64,000 nt of DNA, from assembly GCF_000507845.1 (NCBI RefSeq), contig NZ_KI669454.1, forward strand, positions 248,001 through 312,000, in the 5' to 3' direction. The notes beneath the pieces were generated by a model. The model did no database searches. It was not told where the DNA came from and saw only the letters and a list, made by a program, of their open reading frames with translations. Position numbers and translations under genes: made by a program. Each line of letters opens with the position of its first letter. The stretch's first letter is position 1. Below are positions 1 through 6,519 of this stretch, piece after piece. Source of the DNA: Helicobacter macacae MIT 99-5501 (lineage in GTDB: Bacteria > Campylobacterota > Campylobacteria > Campylobacterales > Helicobacteraceae).

Positions 1-236
1 TTTTTAGTGTTTTTTTGGCATTTCAAATTTTGGTATTTCAAAAAGCCTTGATTGCGTATATTGGCTTGTAGGTTGATATGTTTTAGGGGCGTGATTTTAT
101 GCTCCAAAGGATAATCTAGCGTAAAGAAACACAATGCGTGGCTAGAAAATCTAGCAATTTCAATGACTTGCCCGCATAAAACGAGCCTTTGCAAGACTTC
201 TGCAATATTTCTGCATACTTTTGTAATCCCCCGCAA
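1..236 (-). CDS. Possible 3' part of an unrecognised gene running off the left edge
   Basis: An open frame on the minus strand runs without a stop from about 256 to the left edge. Its translation has protein-like composition, for example RLVLCGQVIEIARF and FFTLDYPLEHK. The only start-like codon in this frame is TTG at 236, with a weak purine-rich stretch before it, and an in-frame TGA lies at about 257. A second frame over the same bases also looks fairly coding-like, so this may be a degraded gene or chance. I do not recognise a family. Confidence 0.25.
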   Translation of the reverse strand, partial: MRGITKVCRNIAEVLQRLVLCGQVIEIARFSSHALCFFTLDYPLEHKITPLKHINLQANIRNQGFLKYQNLKCQKNTK

Positions 237-427
237 ATCCCTAAACCCCCCACAAAATCACCCGTAAATCAAAACATTTCACACCTCAAAGTAGAGCCGC
301 TTCAAATGCGTGGCAAACCGCAACAATGCAAGCGAAGTTTAAAATATTTGTAAAAAAAGTAAAATCTAGCAAAAACAAAACAAAAATACAAAATCTCAAA
401 AACGCTAATGCTGTGGTTTAAAAAGTG

Positions 428-443
428 TTTTTTTTTTTTTTTT
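428..443 (+). repeat. T16 homopolymer tract upstream of the lipoprotein gene
   Basis: Sixteen consecutive T residues lie between the left-edge frame and the lipoprotein gene. The tract ends 17 bases before a TATAAG hexamer at 461, so it sits where a -35 or UP element would be. Poly-T tracts in this position change promoter strength by slippage in some Helicobacter adhesin genes. That role is inferred here. Confidence 0.7.
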
Positions 444-460
444 GTAGCATACTTTCGCGC

Positions 461-466
461 TATAAG
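461..466 (+). promoter_or_regulatory. Candidate -10 element (TATAAG) for the lipoprotein gene
   Basis: TATAAG lies about 105 bases upstream of the lipoprotein start and 17 bases downstream of the T16 tract. Helicobacter housekeeping promoters have a TATAAT-like -10 and a poorly conserved -35 region, which this fits. There is no other support. Confidence 0.35.
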
Positions 467-571
467 TCCTTGTGGCTAGGAGTTTGGCTAGAAATTCATA
501 GATTGTCTAGCTAAATTTTTAGAGTTGCAAGAGAAACTTATGGTAGCAAAATCTTACAAAGGAGTCATTCT

Positions 572-934
572 ATGATGACAAAGGTTTCACTAGGCATTTT
601 TGGGATAATCGCGGCGGTGCTAATGAGTGGGTGCTCACAAAACTTGGCTAAGTTTTCTGTGGCTTCTACGGGCAATGTCCCTCTTGCAAGCGGTAGCGAG
701 AAGGGCGAATATGTGCAAGGAAAGGCTTGTATCAGCAAGGTATTTGGCATATCTTTTGGCAACAAGCAAAATCGCATAAGTGAAGCAGTGGCAAAAGCCC
801 TCGAAGTCGCAGCGAAGAAAAATCAACCTGCAGATGCCCTAGTCAATGTCGATATACGCGCTAGTAACTGGTCTTTGCTATTTTTTGGCAAAAACTGCAT
901 AATCGCAAAAGGACAAGCTGTCGGTATCAAATAG
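572..934 (+). CDS. Small lipoprotein, possibly TRL-like
   Basis: The 120-residue product has a short charged N-terminus, a hydrophobic stretch and a lipobox (LMSGC, Cys about residue 21), so it should be a lipid-anchored envelope protein. The rest contains GKACISKVFGISFGN followed by a helical segment and VNVDIRASNWSLLFFGKNC. This order (GKAC, small helix, VD, final FFG-x-C) recalls the TRL-like lipoprotein family, but the match is by eye and weak. The start is supported by AAAGGAG at 558-564; a second ATG follows directly at 575. A T16 tract upstream may modulate transcription. Function is unknown. Confidence 0.8.
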   Translation: MMTKVSLGIFGIIAAVLMSGCSQNLAKFSVASTGNVPLASGSEKGEYVQGKACISKVFGISFGNKQNRISEAVAKALEVAAKKNQPADALVNVDIRASNWSLLFFGKNCIIAKGQAVGIK

Positions 935-965
935 CTAGCTTTGCCTAGACGCTTCTTACATTTTA

Positions 966-1036
966 CGCCCCATTTACTTTCATCGAGTGAAAGTCAATGG
1001 GCGGTGAAGTCATCGGGCGGACTTGCTTGATGACTT
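966..1036. terminator. Two adjacent inverted repeats after the lipoprotein gene
   Basis: The first hairpin pairs 966-982 with 988-1003 (about 15 of 16 pairs, one bulge, 5-base loop). The second pairs AAGTCATC at 1007-1014 with GATGACTT at 1029-1036. They begin 32 bases after the lipoprotein stop. Neither is followed by a T-run, so a classic intrinsic terminator is not shown. A rho-type terminator, a transcript-stabilising structure or a repeat remnant are alternatives. Confidence 0.4.
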
Positions 1037-1225
1037 ATAAATCACTTCTATGAAAACTGCTCTACAAAACGCGCAAGAAGCTACAAAGACTACAAAGAGC
1101 ATAAAAAGAAATAAAACTTACGAAAACTACCTAAAATCTAGCAAAAACTAGAATCTGTAAAAAAAGCTAGAAACCATACATTTGGAGATATTTCGCTTTT
1201 GTATGACAATGTTGCTTCATCATAA

Positions 1226-1590
1226 ACGATACACTTTCTCCCTCCCTTAGCACGAGAGGATTAAAAAAGTGGGAAAGCCCCCTCAAATATCAAGCAAAGC
1301 AAACAATCGCTAGCAATATAAGTGTTTACCTCATTGCGAGGTTTTGTGTAGCAAAATCGTGGCAAAACGAAGTTTCTTTAGTAATCCACAAAAAAAGAAA
1401 TAGATTGTCGCGCAAGTCTTGCGACTTTCTCGCAATGACGATTATGGCGTGTGAATTGCCACGAACGCTAAAGCGATTCTCACAATGACGATAAAAGTCC
1501 CCTCCCGCAGCACGAGGGGCATTTAGGGGTGGGTAAATCCACACAATGCACAGATTCTTACAATGACGAATTTGTGGATTACTAAGATAC
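1226..1590. repeat. Intergenic repeat-like region with duplicated modules
   Basis: Two related blocks occur, near 1228-1275 (CTCCCTTAGCACGAGAGG followed by a GTGGG end) and 1498-1536 (CTCCCGCAGCACGAGGGG followed by a GGGTGGG end). Between and after them, short modules of the CATTGCGAG / CAATGACG type recur (about 1332, 1431, 1483, 1559), with one inverted relative to the others. This layout resembles small non-autonomous interspersed repeats that sit between genes in many bacteria. Copy number elsewhere in the genome cannot be seen. Confidence 0.45.
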
Positions 1591-1627
1591 GATTTTTGGC
1601 GATAAAGATTTTAGGCAAAATCTATTT

Positions 1628-2314
1628 TTAGATTCCTTTGGCGAGTATAGCCATAGCTGCGCTTTGTGAGCGCAGGATAAGTGTGCTATCCACTCCATAG
1701 ATTTTGCGATTTTGTGCTGCAAAAGTCTCTCTTTCTTGCGAGCTAAACCCTCCCTCTGCACCGATGAAAACCCCCTCTTTTAGTGCGCTTATGGCTTGCG
1801 CTCTTGTTTGCAATACTTCCCCACCAAAATCTAGCACACTAGCGTGTGGGTAGCACTCTAACGCTGTGTGAAAATCATCTAGCATTTCTACTTGGCATAG
1901 TGAGCTTCGTCCGCACTGCTGGCAAGACTCTATGAGTATGCGCTCTATGCGCCCCTCATCAAGTCGGACACCGCCTTGAGAGAATCGCCCAAAATACAAA
2001 CTTAGCTTGCCTAAGCCTAGCTCGTTTAGGTGTGGGAGGGCTTTGTAAATCGTTTGGGGGGTAGTCATCGCCCAAATTAGATGAGAGAAGTGCTGTGGGG
2101 TGTTTGGCAGGATTTGGCTAGATTCTAAGAGTAGGGTGGCGTTTTTGCGCGATATGGATTCTATGTGATAGGTATAAAGTGTGTCATCACGCAGATTCCG
2201 CAGGGCTTGGGTAGAGCCTACCTTTGCCCTGCGAGATTGGCAGAGGTGGGCAAATGCTTCGCCATCTATGCTAAGTGTGCGCTCCCCGCAGGATTTGACA
2301 TAGAGAAACTGCAT
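1628..2314 (-). CDS. rsmE: 16S rRNA (uracil1498-N3)-methyltransferase
   Basis: The 228-residue product has the RsmE layout: an N-terminal PUA-like part, then a SPOUT (knotted) methyltransferase domain. The diagnostic segments are ESCQQCGRS (about residue 130), FIGAEGGFS (about 183) and the C-terminal LRSQSAAMAIL, where most family members have LRxETA. The enzyme methylates N3 of U1498 in 16S rRNA using S-adenosylmethionine in the cytoplasm. Length matches the family. It is followed on the same strand, after a gap, by kdsA upstream. The Thr/Glu to Gln/Ser change in the last motif is common in this phylum and does not argue against function. Confidence 0.93.
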   Translation of the reverse strand: MQFLYVKSCGERTLSIDGEAFAHLCQSRRAKVGSTQALRNLRDDTLYTYHIESISRKNATLLLESSQILPNTPQHFSHLIWAMTTPQTIYKALPHLNELGLGKLSLYFGRFSQGGVRLDEGRIERILIESCQQCGRSSLCQVEMLDDFHTALECYPHASVLDFGGEVLQTRAQAISALKEGVFIGAEGGFSSQERETFAAQNRKIYGVDSTLILRSQSAAMAILAKGI

Positions 2315-2419
2315 AAATTTGTGTCTTTAGATTTTGGCTTAGATTTTTTAGCTTTGTGTGTGATTTGCGCTTGGGTATTGGCTTGCTTAGGTGTCGTGCT
2401 TAGGATTGATTTCCTAAAC

Positions 2420-3262
2420 TTAACGGTCTAAACCTGCACTTTTTAAACTTGCACGGATAGCTAAAATCTCATCGATTAGCCCGCCTAGCTTGTCAAGTGC
2501 TACCATATTTGCGCCATCGCTTAGGGCATTTGCAGGGTCGTAGTGCGTCTCCATAAAAAACCCATCTACTCCCACAGCTGCCGCTGCTCGCGCGAGATAT
2601 GGGACAAATGAGCTATCCCCACCGCTTTTGCCTCCTGCTGCTCCGGGCATTTGCACGCTATGAGTAGCATCAAATATCACAGGGGCAAATTCACGCATTA
2701 TCACAAGCGAGCGCATATCCACGACAAGATTGCCATAGCCAAAGCTAGCTCCCCGCTCGGTAAGCCATACTTTGTGTTTTAGCGATTCTGCAAAGCTAGC
2801 TTCTTGCAAGTAGCTATCGCGCGTTTTTAGTGCCTTTAGCGTGGAGTAGCGCATATCTTTTGGATTCATAAACTGCCCTTTTTTTATGTTTATGATAGAA
2901 TCTGTCTTTGCCACTGCTACTACCAAATCTGTCTGTCGGCATAGAAATGCGGGGATTTGGATAATGTCTGCGACTTCTGCTATGGGCTTGGCTTGGTGGG
3001 ATTCGTGAATGTCTGTGATGATTTTGTAGCCAAAATCTTTTTTGATAGATTCTAGCATTTTTAGTCCCTTTTCTAGTCCCGGTCCGCGATAGGCATCTAG
3101 GCTTGTGCGGTTTGCTTTGTCAAAGCTAGCTTTGAAGTAGAAGTCGATTTGCGGGTTTTTTGCTATTTGGGCTATGCCCTCTGCTATGCGGAAAAGTTGC
3201 GCTTCGCTCTCTATTACGCAAGGACCGCTCATTAAGATAAGTTTGTTTTTTGTATTTGCCAT
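2420..3262 (-). CDS. kdsA: 3-deoxy-8-phosphooctulonate (KDO-8-P) synthase
   Basis: The 280-residue protein is a full-length KdsA. It condenses phosphoenolpyruvate with arabinose-5-phosphate to make KDO-8-phosphate, the precursor of the KDO sugar of lipopolysaccharide. Recognisable segments include SGPCVIES near the N-terminus, [21 protein letters not shown], the central [17 protein letters not shown] and [10 protein letters not shown]. The start has a strong AAAGGAG ribosome-binding site. The next gene upstream on the same strand is a beta-carbonic anhydrase; I recall the same pair in H. pylori, which supports a conserved chromosomal segment. Confidence 0.97.
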   Translation of the reverse strand: MANTKNKLILMSGPCVIESEAQLFRIAEGIAQIAKNPQIDFYFKASFDKANRTSLDAYRGPGLEKGLKMLESIKKDFGYKIITDIHESHQAKPIAEVADIIQIPAFLCRQTDLVVAVAKTDSIINIKKGQFMNPKDMRYSTLKALKTRDSYLQEASFAESLKHKVWLTERGASFGYGNLVVDMRSLVIMREFAPVIFDATHSVQMPGAAGGKSGGDSSFVPYLARAAAAVGVDGFFMETHYDPANALSDGANMVALDKLGGLIDEILAIRASLKSAGLDR

Positions 3263-3333
3263 TTTTGCTCCTTTGAATTAGATTGTTTGGATTCTATGGG
3301 GGAATCTTTTTAGTTTTGGCTATGTAGTTTTGT

Positions 3334-3978
3334 TTATCTGCTTTTGGGTGTGATAGCCTTAAACTCCCTTGTAATCATATTATAATTTAGTATTTCTCCT
3401 GTTTCTATTATGTAATACCACCCAAAGATTCTAAGCTCACCTCTATCAAACCTCTCCTCTACAAATGGATAACTCATAAGGTTTTCTAGCTGTTGCTCGA
3501 TATTGATTTGCTCGGTAAGCCAGATTTTTTTTGCCCTTGAGGTTGGATTTTGGGCTAGGACTTTGTCTTTGACAGGCTCTAGGAGGGTAAGCCACTTTTT
3601 GACATAGGGGGTTTGCTCTAGCTTGGCAGGTGGCTCATATATCGCGCTACACGCGCCACAATTACTATGCCCGCAGATGATGACATTTTTGATTTCCAAA
3701 ATCGTAAGGGCGTATTCTATCGCAGAGGTGGTGGCTAGGTAGCCCTCGCGCAAAGTTTGGGATTCTTTATAAGGAGGGATAATGTTGCCAATATTGCGAA
3801 TGACAAACAAATCCCCGGGGTCAGAGTTTGTGATGAGGTTTGGCACGACACGAGAATCCACACAAGAGATAAACAGCGTGTGTGGCTCTTGGTGCTTTTT
3901 TAGGCTTTCATATAGTTCTTTATGCTCGATAAAATCCTCTTCTTGGAATTTTATCGCTCCTTCAAATAATTCTTTCAT
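3334..3978 (-). CDS. Beta-class carbonic anhydrase
   Basis: The 214-residue protein carries the zinc-binding set of beta-carbonic anhydrases: Cys in SCVDSRVVP (with the catalytic Asp-Arg dyad), and His and Cys in CGHSNCGAC. It interconverts carbon dioxide and bicarbonate in the cytoplasm, which matters for acid adaptation and for bicarbonate-dependent carboxylases in capnophilic Helicobacter. There is no signal peptide. It lies directly upstream of kdsA on the same strand with a 71-base gap, so co-transcription is plausible. Length is normal for the short bacterial form. Confidence 0.95.
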   Translation of the reverse strand: MKELFEGAIKFQEEDFIEHKELYESLKKHQEPHTLFISCVDSRVVPNLITNSDPGDLFVIRNIGNIIPPYKESQTLREGYLATTSAIEYALTILEIKNVIICGHSNCGACSAIYEPPAKLEQTPYVKKWLTLLEPVKDKVLAQNPTSRAKKIWLTEQINIEQQLENLMSYPFVEERFDRGELRIFGWYYIIETGEILNYNMITREFKAITPKSR

Positions 3979-4231
3979 TTTTACTTCTCTTTTGTGGTGG
4001 GTTTTGATTTTGTCTAAAATGTGTATTTTTGGGAGTATTTTACACTTTTTACTTAAATTATCATCGCTTAAGGGGGAGTTTTTGAAAATGTTTGGTAAAA
4101 TTCCGCCTTAATTTTAGGTGCTAGAAAATTTGGTAGAGAATTTATAGAATTTTGGTTGGGATTTTTGGTGGTGGGTTTGGTGGAGCATTTTGCATTTTAG
4201 CGCGTTTGGCGCAGACTTTAAGGAGAGTGTG

Positions 4232-5095
4232 ATGCAGGATTTAGACAAGGTATTGGGGCTAGGATTAGCGGGCAATTTTGCAAATCATCTTGAGCAAGCG
4301 GGAGAAGCGGGGGATTTTGCTTGTATCATAGGCGATGAGGAGTGCGCACCTAAGGGGATTTTCCCGTTTTTTGTGCCAAACTCTAGTGGCGTGCTTGGTA
4401 AATTTTGCTTTGATGATAGGGCGGTGGTGCTACCAAGTGATACAAGCCTGCTAGTCCAAGCAGAAGCCGAAGTAGGGCTAGAATGTGATATAGCGTATGA
4501 TGAGAGCAGTGGGAAAAAGTGCGTAAAATCGCTGATTCCACGCTATTTTATGGCGTTTAATGATGCTTCTGTGCGCAATGACAAAGAAGCGAAAAAACTC
4601 TCTTTGAAAAAGAATTTCTCAAAAGGCTCAAAAGGCTTTAGCCCACAAAAAATCGCTATTGATGAGTTTAGCCCAAATGGCGTGTGCAAAGACTACTCTA
4701 TCGTGTCATTTGTAGAGAATGGTGGCAAGCTAGAGCAATACGGCGAACTAAGCGAACTAAGCACATATAGCTACTTCTATGAGAAGCTAATCTCTTGGAT
4801 AATAAAAAAGCTAAATACACAAGAGGATTTTGGTGTGCTAGAGGATTTGCCTAGTGTGCTAGAGGAGTCGCGCTACCCTAGTAGGGCGATAGTGGCTATC
4901 GGTGCGACAAGATACACGCAGCAAGGCGAGAATCGCTTTTTGCAAGAGGGGGATAGCGTGAGTGTAATTGTGTTTAATCATCACAAATATAGCTTTGAGG
5001 AGATTTGCCAAATCGCTGCAAAGCTATCCACTAACAGCAATGAAGCGCAAAATCTAAGCGATATTTCTGTGCTAGCACAAAAGGTAGTTAGATAG
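4232..5095 (+). CDS. DUF5718-type conserved protein of Campylobacterota
   Basis: I recognise this as the DUF5718 family, known mainly from Campylobacterota, whose biochemical function is not established. Typical segments are NFANHLEQAGEAGDF, APKGIFPFFVP, RYFMAFNDASVR, ATRYTQQGENRFL and a conserved YSYFYEKLISWI. The pattern of a compact acidic fold with APKG and FND motifs loosely recalls fumarylacetoacetate-hydrolase-like enzymes, which is only a hint. The frame is open from a TTG at 4190, but ATG at 4232 is preceded by AAGGAG at 4219-4224, so I take the shorter 287-residue form. No signal peptide or membrane segment. Confidence 0.85.
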   Translation: MQDLDKVLGLGLAGNFANHLEQAGEAGDFACIIGDEECAPKGIFPFFVPNSSGVLGKFCFDDRAVVLPSDTSLLVQAEAEVGLECDIAYDESSGKKCVKSLIPRYFMAFNDASVRNDKEAKKLSLKKNFSKGSKGFSPQKIAIDEFSPNGVCKDYSIVSFVENGGKLEQYGELSELSTYSYFYEKLISWIIKKLNTQEDFGVLEDLPSVLEESRYPSRAIVAIGATRYTQQGENRFLQEGDSVSVIVFNHHKYSFEEICQIAAKLSTNSNEAQNLSDISVLAQKVVR

Positions 5096-5405
5096 CTAGC
5101 TCATAAGTGTGTGCTAGTGTGATTTGGGCTTGATTTTGTGGGTGCTAGTGTGCGCTAAATCTCGCTTGTAAAAATCTTGCTTAAATAAAACTTAAGTAAA
5201 ATTTGTAAAGTTTTTGCAAATTATGTGTCTTTTGGTGTTGGGTTTTTGTAATTTTTGTCGGTATTTCATTATTTTTTCAAGAAGTATTTGCATTTAGGAA
5301 CGATAAACGCTTAGTGTCTATAAAGTAGCCTAGCTTGCCTAAAGACTTTTGCTAAGATTTGGCAAGTCTAGTTGCTAGATATGTTGCGTTTAAGGACTTG
5401 GATAA
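5096..5405. other. Intergenic stretch, nothing recognised
   Basis: No gene, RNA or repeat is seen in these 310 bases. A GGAACGATAAACG element near 5297 slightly resembles a sigma-28 -10 box, but no matching -35 TAAA at the right distance was found. Confidence 0.5.
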
Positions 5406-5822
5406 ATGCAAAAAAAGCCACAGCATTCTTGGCAAAATCATTCCTCACAAAATCGCTCTTGGCGAGATAAAAATCCAAATATGATAAAGCCTATCATCAT
5501 AAGCGTTCTGTGTGCGTTTGGTATGGTGTTTGTCGTGTGTTTTTTGATGTGGGATAGCTATGTAGATACGCTAAATAGACAGGGCAATCTAGAAATACAG
5601 CTAAAGCAAGCCCAAGCCGTGCTAGACTACCAAAGAGAGCAAAGCGAGGAAATCCTAGAAAATCGCAATAAGCGCATAGAATACTTAGAAAATGAGCTAA
5701 AAACTTATCGAAAGAAAAATGTCAATATGCGGATTTTGGTAATTGATAATGACTCTGTGGAAAATCCACACTTGCCACAGATAAAGCAAGTAGACCAAAT
5801 CCCGCCACAGCAAAATCCATAG
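5406..5822 (+). CDS. Single-pass membrane protein with coiled coil
   Basis: The 138-residue product starts with a polar Gln/Ser/Lys-rich region, followed by one clear transmembrane segment (IIISVLCAFGMVFVVCFLMW, about residues 30-49). A charged coiled coil with heptads rich in Leu, Gln and Glu covers about residues 58-105, and a Pro/Gln-rich tail follows. The topology resembles small septum- or envelope-associated proteins, but I recognise no family and assign no function. AAGGA at 5391-5395 supports the ATG. It stands alone. Confidence 0.75.
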   Translation: MQKKPQHSWQNHSSQNRSWRDKNPNMIKPIIISVLCAFGMVFVVCFLMWDSYVDTLNRQGNLEIQLKQAQAVLDYQREQSEEILENRNKRIEYLENELKTYRKKNVNMRILVIDNDSVENPHLPQIKQVDQIPPQQNP

Positions 5823-6078
5823 AGCTTAAGCAAAGTAATCAAGGCTTACAATATGGGCAAAAACTGCCAAAACCAAAATGTCTCAAGCAAACAAAATTAG
5901 CAAAATTTTGCGCAAAATCACGCAAAACCTCCCCCACAAACCCCCAAAATCTCACAAAGACAAACAAAGACAAGTGAGGATTTCAGCGTGTGCGTGTGGT
6001 TGCGCTTGAGATAGAGAAGCGAGCGCGTTTATCAATGCGTAAAAAGATTCTGCTAGCTTGTGTTAGCAGGGCTTAAGA

Positions 6079-6351
6079 CTACTTTATGTAGCTTTTTAGC
6101 AAGCTAGCGATGATTTTTGCTTCTTTTTCGCGCTTAGGCTGTGTGCTAGCGTTTAGGAAATACTCATCAATATGTGCTTCTATCATTTCGCTATATAGTC
6201 CGTGAGCACTGCCTTTTATTGAGCCTATTTGTTGCAAAAGTTTGAAAAACTCATCATCGTTTTGGACACCTTCTTCTATGGCTTTTAGTTGCCCTTGTAG
6301 CTTGTGTATGCGAGCGATGATTTTGCGCTTGTTTGGGATAGAATCTGCCAT
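6079..6351 (-). CDS. CsoR/FrmR-family (DUF156) metal- or aldehyde-responsive repressor
   Basis: The 90-residue all-helical protein has the DUF156 signature: RIHKLQGQLKAIEEGV, then LLQQIGSIKGSAHGL and EMIEAHIDEYF. Family members are tetrameric repressors that release DNA when Cu, Ni, Co or formaldehyde binds. The Cys normally found in the second helix (position of Cys35/36) is replaced: the sequence there reads NDDEFFKLL. Two His remain, in SAHGL and EAHI. Effector binding must therefore differ from the Cys-based type. It is divergent from the metal ATPase gene at 6520, and two palindromes lie between them, so it probably controls that gene and itself. Confidence 0.9.
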   Translation of the reverse strand: MADSIPNKRKIIARIHKLQGQLKAIEEGVQNDDEFFKLLQQIGSIKGSAHGLYSEMIEAHIDEYFLNASTQPKREKEAKIIASLLKSYIK

Positions 6352-6400
6352 TGCAACTCCTTATATTGTGATTTGTAACTACATTACTAAGAATCAAACT

Positions 6401-6437
6401 ACAAATTAACTTAACTTGTGCAAATTAACTTAATTTG
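6401..6437. promoter_or_regulatory. Tandem palindromic operator between repressor and metal ATPase
   Basis: Two near-identical palindromes lie side by side. The second, CAAATTAACTTAATTTG at 6421-6437, is perfect apart from its central base. The first, ACAAATTAACTTAACTTGT at 6401-6419, has one mismatched pair. They share the 13-base unit CAAATTAACTTAA with a 19-base period, close to two helical turns. A candidate -10 (TAGTAT, about 6440-6445) follows immediately, so a bound protein would block the ATPase promoter. The divergent DUF156 repressor is the obvious candidate ligand; this is inference. Confidence 0.6.
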
Positions 6438-6519
6438 TGATAGTATCCAAAATTTTCTAATAGCTAGAATCTGCTTAGCTAAATCTAGCAAGGATTCTGC
6501 CAATTTTTAAGGGATAAAA

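Larger units (their letters stand above)
935..1627. other. Gene-free stretch with two hairpins and repeat-like modules
   Basis: No convincing gene is seen in this 690-base interval. It holds two adjacent inverted repeats (966-1036) and, from about 1226, modules that look like an interspersed intergenic repeat (described separately). The longest open frame (1326-1544, minus strand) reads through the repeat modules and is not credible as a gene. Confidence 0.6.

Noticed and set aside
1326..1544. Minus-strand frame of 72 residues in the intergenic region
   Set aside because: It is built from interspersed-repeat modules and shows no protein-like signal.
5290..5310. Possible sigma-28 promoter before the coiled-coil gene
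   Set aside because: A CGATAA element exists but no TAAA at the required distance was found.
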